This document shows positions 61,690 to 64,000 of a stretch of DNA of 64,000 bases, one piece after another. Under the pieces are notes generated by a model. That model was not told the DNA's origin. It made no database searches and saw only the letters and a list, made by a program, of their open reading frames with translations. The translations under genes were made by a program, and so were the position numbers. The DNA lies in assembly GCF_001437155.1 (NCBI RefSeq), contig NZ_JQAR01000004.1, positions 86,022 through 150,021 on the forward strand, given 5' to 3'. The stretch comes from Liquorilactobacillus mali (GTDB taxonomy: Bacteria > Bacillota > Bacilli > Lactobacillales > Lactobacillaceae). The first letter of the stretch is position 1. The number at the start of each line of letters is the position of its first letter.

Positions 61690-62700
61690 ATGGTATTGAA
61701 AATGAGTGATATTGCAAAAATGGCCAATGTTTCTAAATCAGCTGTATCTCTTGCAATTAACGGTAAAGATGGTATTAGTGAGGAAACAAAAGAAAAAATC
61801 TTAAAAATCATTTCAGAACAGGGATATAAACCTCTACGAAAAAGTAAGAAAGATACGGTACAAGGAATTGGAGATGTTACTTTTTTAGTGGTCACAACAA
61901 GTGGAGTCGTTCAAGATGATTATCGTAGCTTGCCTTTTTTTAGTAGATTGATTTCGGCGCTATCTGTGAGTATAGGTCGGCTAAATGGGACACTGCATAC
62001 TGTTACTGTTTCGGCAGATAAACTTAATGAAAAACTTGATGATATAGTGTCTAATGAATCAAAAGGAGTTTTAGTATTGGGCACAGATTTAACTAAAACG
62101 CAGGTTCGTTTGATAAAAAAGAAAATTACGAATATTGTTTTTTTGGATACTTATTATGAAGATGTTGTTGCTGATTTTGTGACAATGGATAACTATCAGG
62201 GTTCTAAACTTGCAGGAAAATATATTTTATCAAAAGGTTACACGAATATTGGTTATTTTGCTTCTGAAAATTTGATGTCGAATTTTAGTGAACGACGTCG
62301 CGGATTCCATGAAATATTAGCTGAATCGGAATTGAAAATATCTAATGACCATTTTTATTTCATTTCACCAACAAAATTAGACCCAGAGGGATTGAATTTA
62401 AAAAAATTAGTGACACCATTACCTAAGGCTATTTTTTGTGAAGATGATTATATAGCGATACGTCTTATAAAAGCTGCTCAAAAGGAGGGAATTAAGGTCC
62501 CTGATGAACTGGCAGTAATGGGGTTTGATGATGTCTATGAAGGAACATTGATATCACCAGAGTTAACAACAATTCATGTACCAGTTGATCAAATAGCGCA
62601 ACAAGCTCTGTTGCAGCTACAATGCCAGTTAGGTACTGCTAACTGGAATCCACAAAAAACTTTGATTTCTACAACGTTGGTTGAAAGAAAGTCGTTATAA
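61690..62700 (+). CDS. LacI/GalR family transcriptional regulator
   Basis: A 336-residue repressor with HTH MSDIAKMANVSKSAVSLAINGK followed by the hinge, and a periplasmic-binding-like sugar domain (MDNYQGSKLAGKYIL; IFCEDDYIAIRLIKAAQ; AVMGFDDVYEGTLISPELTTI). AAGGTGG precedes the ATG at 61690; ATG at 61702 is possible. Divergent from the isomerase operon and followed by the transporter; it likely senses the sugar or its phosphate. Confidence 0.93.
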   Translation: MVLKMSDIAKMANVSKSAVSLAINGKDGISEETKEKILKIISEQGYKPLRKSKKDTVQGIGDVTFLVVTTSGVVQDDYRSLPFFSRLISALSVSIGRLNGTLHTVTVSADKLNEKLDDIVSNESKGVLVLGTDLTKTQVRLIKKKITNIVFLDTYYEDVVADFVTMDNYQGSKLAGKYILSKGYTNIGYFASENLMSNFSERRRGFHEILAESELKISNDHFYFISPTKLDPEGLNLKKLVTPLPKAIFCEDDYIAIRLIKAAQKEGIKVPDELAVMGFDDVYEGTLISPELTTIHVPVDQIAQQALLQLQCQLGTANWNPQKTLISTTLVERKSL

Positions 62701-62736
62701 AAGTTTTAAAAGCTTATTATTATTTTGGGATATACA

Positions 62737-62761
62737 GGGATCAGTCTGAATCCCTTTTTTT
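62737..62761 (+). terminator. terminator after the LacI gene
   Basis: GGGAT...ATCCC stem with an 8-base loop and seven T. Confidence 0.65.
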
Positions 62762-62976
62762 GTAGGTTTTTGCAGATTATTTTTATTTAGTTTTTCTTTT
62801 ATTTTAGTTTTATTTTAGAAAAATAAGATTGACTAAAGTAAAAATGAATGCTAGTCTTATTTCGAGAAAATGTTAAATATTTCCGAACATAGAAATTACT
62901 TAATGAATAATCTTATCAATATGGGAGGAGGCTTATAATTAGCGAACATTAAAACATTTATGAGTTTTATTTCTAA

Positions 62977-62992
62977 ATGTAAGCGGAAACAT
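62977..62992 (+). promoter_or_regulatory. cre site (CcpA operator)
   Basis: ATGTAAGCGGAAACAT fits the consensus WTGNAANCGNWNNCAW at every position. It lies 67 bases before the transporter start, overlapping the probable promoter, so the transporter would be subject to carbon catabolite repression. The 358-bp gap also shows T-rich TTTTATTTTAG repeats (about 62,800-62,820) and a GGGAGGAGG with no frame after it. Confidence 0.75.
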
Positions 62993-63058
62993 TTTTTTTA
63001 AAATATATTAAATTTAGTTAGTATATTAATTTCATAAATATTTTAAGGAGGGCTTTAC

Positions 63059-63970
63059 ATGTCAGAATCAAGTATTAAGCATAGAGGATTATTGAAATTT
63101 GGAATTTTATCTATCTCAACAATGTTGCAGGATGCCAGTGCTATTTCGGTTGCAGTTGTTGGAATGGTAGGAGTATTTTCAGATCATAGTGCTGCATCCG
63201 TTCAGGCACTGGTTACGATTCCTTCATTTTCCATGATGATATTTATATTACTTAATAGTGTAGTTGTTAAACTTATAGGTAAACGTAACACGGTTATTAT
63301 TAGTTTGTTACTAGCATTAATCGGTGGCATTGGTCCTGCGTTTATTTCTAATTTTACAGCTATTCAAATTCTACGTTTTATTTATGGAGCAGGCACTGGC
63401 TTGTATACACCACTTGCTGTGAGTTTACTAGGTGACTTTTTCTCTGGAGACGAATTACGAAGTTTACTGGGTATCCAAGCAGCAATTTCAGCGATTGGAT
63501 CTAGTGCAATGACATTTGTTGCAGGTATTTTGGTTGGTATTAATTGGCAAGCATGTTTTTGGGTATATTTTTTAGTTGTTCCAGTACTTATTATTTTTAC
63601 ACTTGCATATCCTAAAAATTCAAGTGGCACAAATGTTAAGAAAAATGAAGTTATTAAGAACAATCTAGAGGGTTCCGTCGAAAAGAAAAGCAAGAAATTA
63701 CCAATCATAGTAATTATTGGGATACTACTGTTATTTATATATTTTAGTGTAATTATGGCATTATTTACAGATAGTGGTTTGGCTATAAAACAATTAGGTT
63801 TAAGTAACCAAGGCTTTTTGGGAACAGCATTATCAATTGCGGGACTTGTTAGTGCAGCCTTTTCGATTATTTATGGCAAAATATTCAAAATTTTCAAGCA
63901 CTTTACACCAGTAGTTATCCTAATTATTAGTGCCATTGGTTTTATTGGGAGTGTCAAGAAGTTTGTGTAA
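63059..63970 (+). CDS. MFS transporter, C-terminally truncated
   Basis: Major facilitator of 303 residues, about eight membrane helices, with the FIYGAGTGLYTPLAVSLLGDFFSGDELRS loop typical of the family. Normal length is near 400, so the last four helices are missing. AAGGAGG precedes the ATG. The final residues (GSVKKFV) come from what looks like the end of an insertion sequence at 63947. By position it would import the sugar used by the neighbouring operon. Confidence 0.8.
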   Translation: MSESSIKHRGLLKFGILSISTMLQDASAISVAVVGMVGVFSDHSAASVQALVTIPSFSMMIFILLNSVVVKLIGKRNTVIISLLLALIGGIGPAFISNFTAIQILRFIYGAGTGLYTPLAVSLLGDFFSGDELRSLLGIQAAISAIGSSAMTFVAGILVGINWQACFWVYFLVVPVLIIFTLAYPKNSSGTNVKKNEVIKNNLEGSVEKKSKKLPIIVIIGILLLFIYFSVIMALFTDSGLAIKQLGLSNQGFLGTALSIAGLVSAAFSIIYGKIFKIFKHFTPVVILIISAIGFIGSVKKFV

Positions 63971-64000
63971 ATGGGAATACCTTTCCCCTGTAAAATTAAA
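63947..64000. mobile_element. probable left end of an IS256-family insertion sequence
   Basis: The MFS reading frame is broken exactly where GGGAGTGTCAAGAAGTTTGT begins, followed by GTAAA. A GAGTGTC...TTTGTGTAAA pattern is typical of terminal inverted repeats of IS256-type elements in lactobacilli and enterococci. Only 54 bases are in the window, so the transposase and right end cannot be seen. Confidence 0.5.

Overview
The window is low-GC Gram-positive DNA with strong Shine-Dalgarno sites, frequent TTG/GTG starts, a T-box leader, a dlt operon with dltX, and the ireB-ruvX-DUF1292 and zapA-cvpA-mutS2-trxA order typical of Lactobacillaceae. The species cannot be fixed from the sequence; a plant- or beverage-associated lactobacillus would fit the sugar cluster at the right end.

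Layout. (1) 1-3.3 kb: T-box-controlled methionine ABC importer metQ-metN-metI. (2) 3.4-8.4 kb: housekeeping genes ireB, ruvX, a DUF1292 gene, zapA, cvpA, mutS2 and trxA. (3) 8.4-10.7 kb: padR-DUF1700-DUF4097-pspC envelope-stress type operon with a perfect palindrome behind its promoter. (4) 10.8-15.4 kb: dltXABCD, D-alanylation of teichoic acids. (5) 15.4-17.8 kb: DUF2507, rdgB, a metallophosphoesterase, tRNA-Glu and tRNA-Gln.

(6) 17,769-51,159: a 33.4-kb prophage in the 3' end of tRNA-Gln, bounded by a 19-bp att duplication. Order: integrase, repressor, excisionase-like gene, three genes sharing a novel C-terminal domain, a palindrome- and iteron-rich non-coding region (candidate origin), three unrecognised genes where replication genes should be, a second structured non-coding region, antirepressor, HNH nuclease, probable cos, terminases, HK97-type portal/protease/capsid, connectors, tail genes, tape measure, Dit, a 1,779-residue Tal with three carbohydrate-binding-like modules, holin and GH25 lysin, then accessory genes. 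Two programmed -1 frameshifts are readable, one extending the major capsid protein and one making the tail chaperone fusion. No recognisable helicase, primase, SSB, RecT or DnaA-like gene is present, so the replication module (about 20.2-24.8 kb) is the best candidate for an undescribed system.

(7) 51.2-56.4 kb: accessory region beginning with a second integrase of the same 380-codon length, inactivated by two in-frame stops, implying an older element at the same att site; then a minus-strand cluster of secreted proteins and serine-rich lipoproteins. (8) 56.8-64 kb: a sugar locus with FGGY kinase, two-subunit transketolase (C-terminal subunit frameshifted), fucose-isomerase-like protein, divergent LacI regulator and an MFS transporter preceded by a cre site. 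The transporter stops early at what looks like the end of an IS256-family element, so this locus appears to be decaying.
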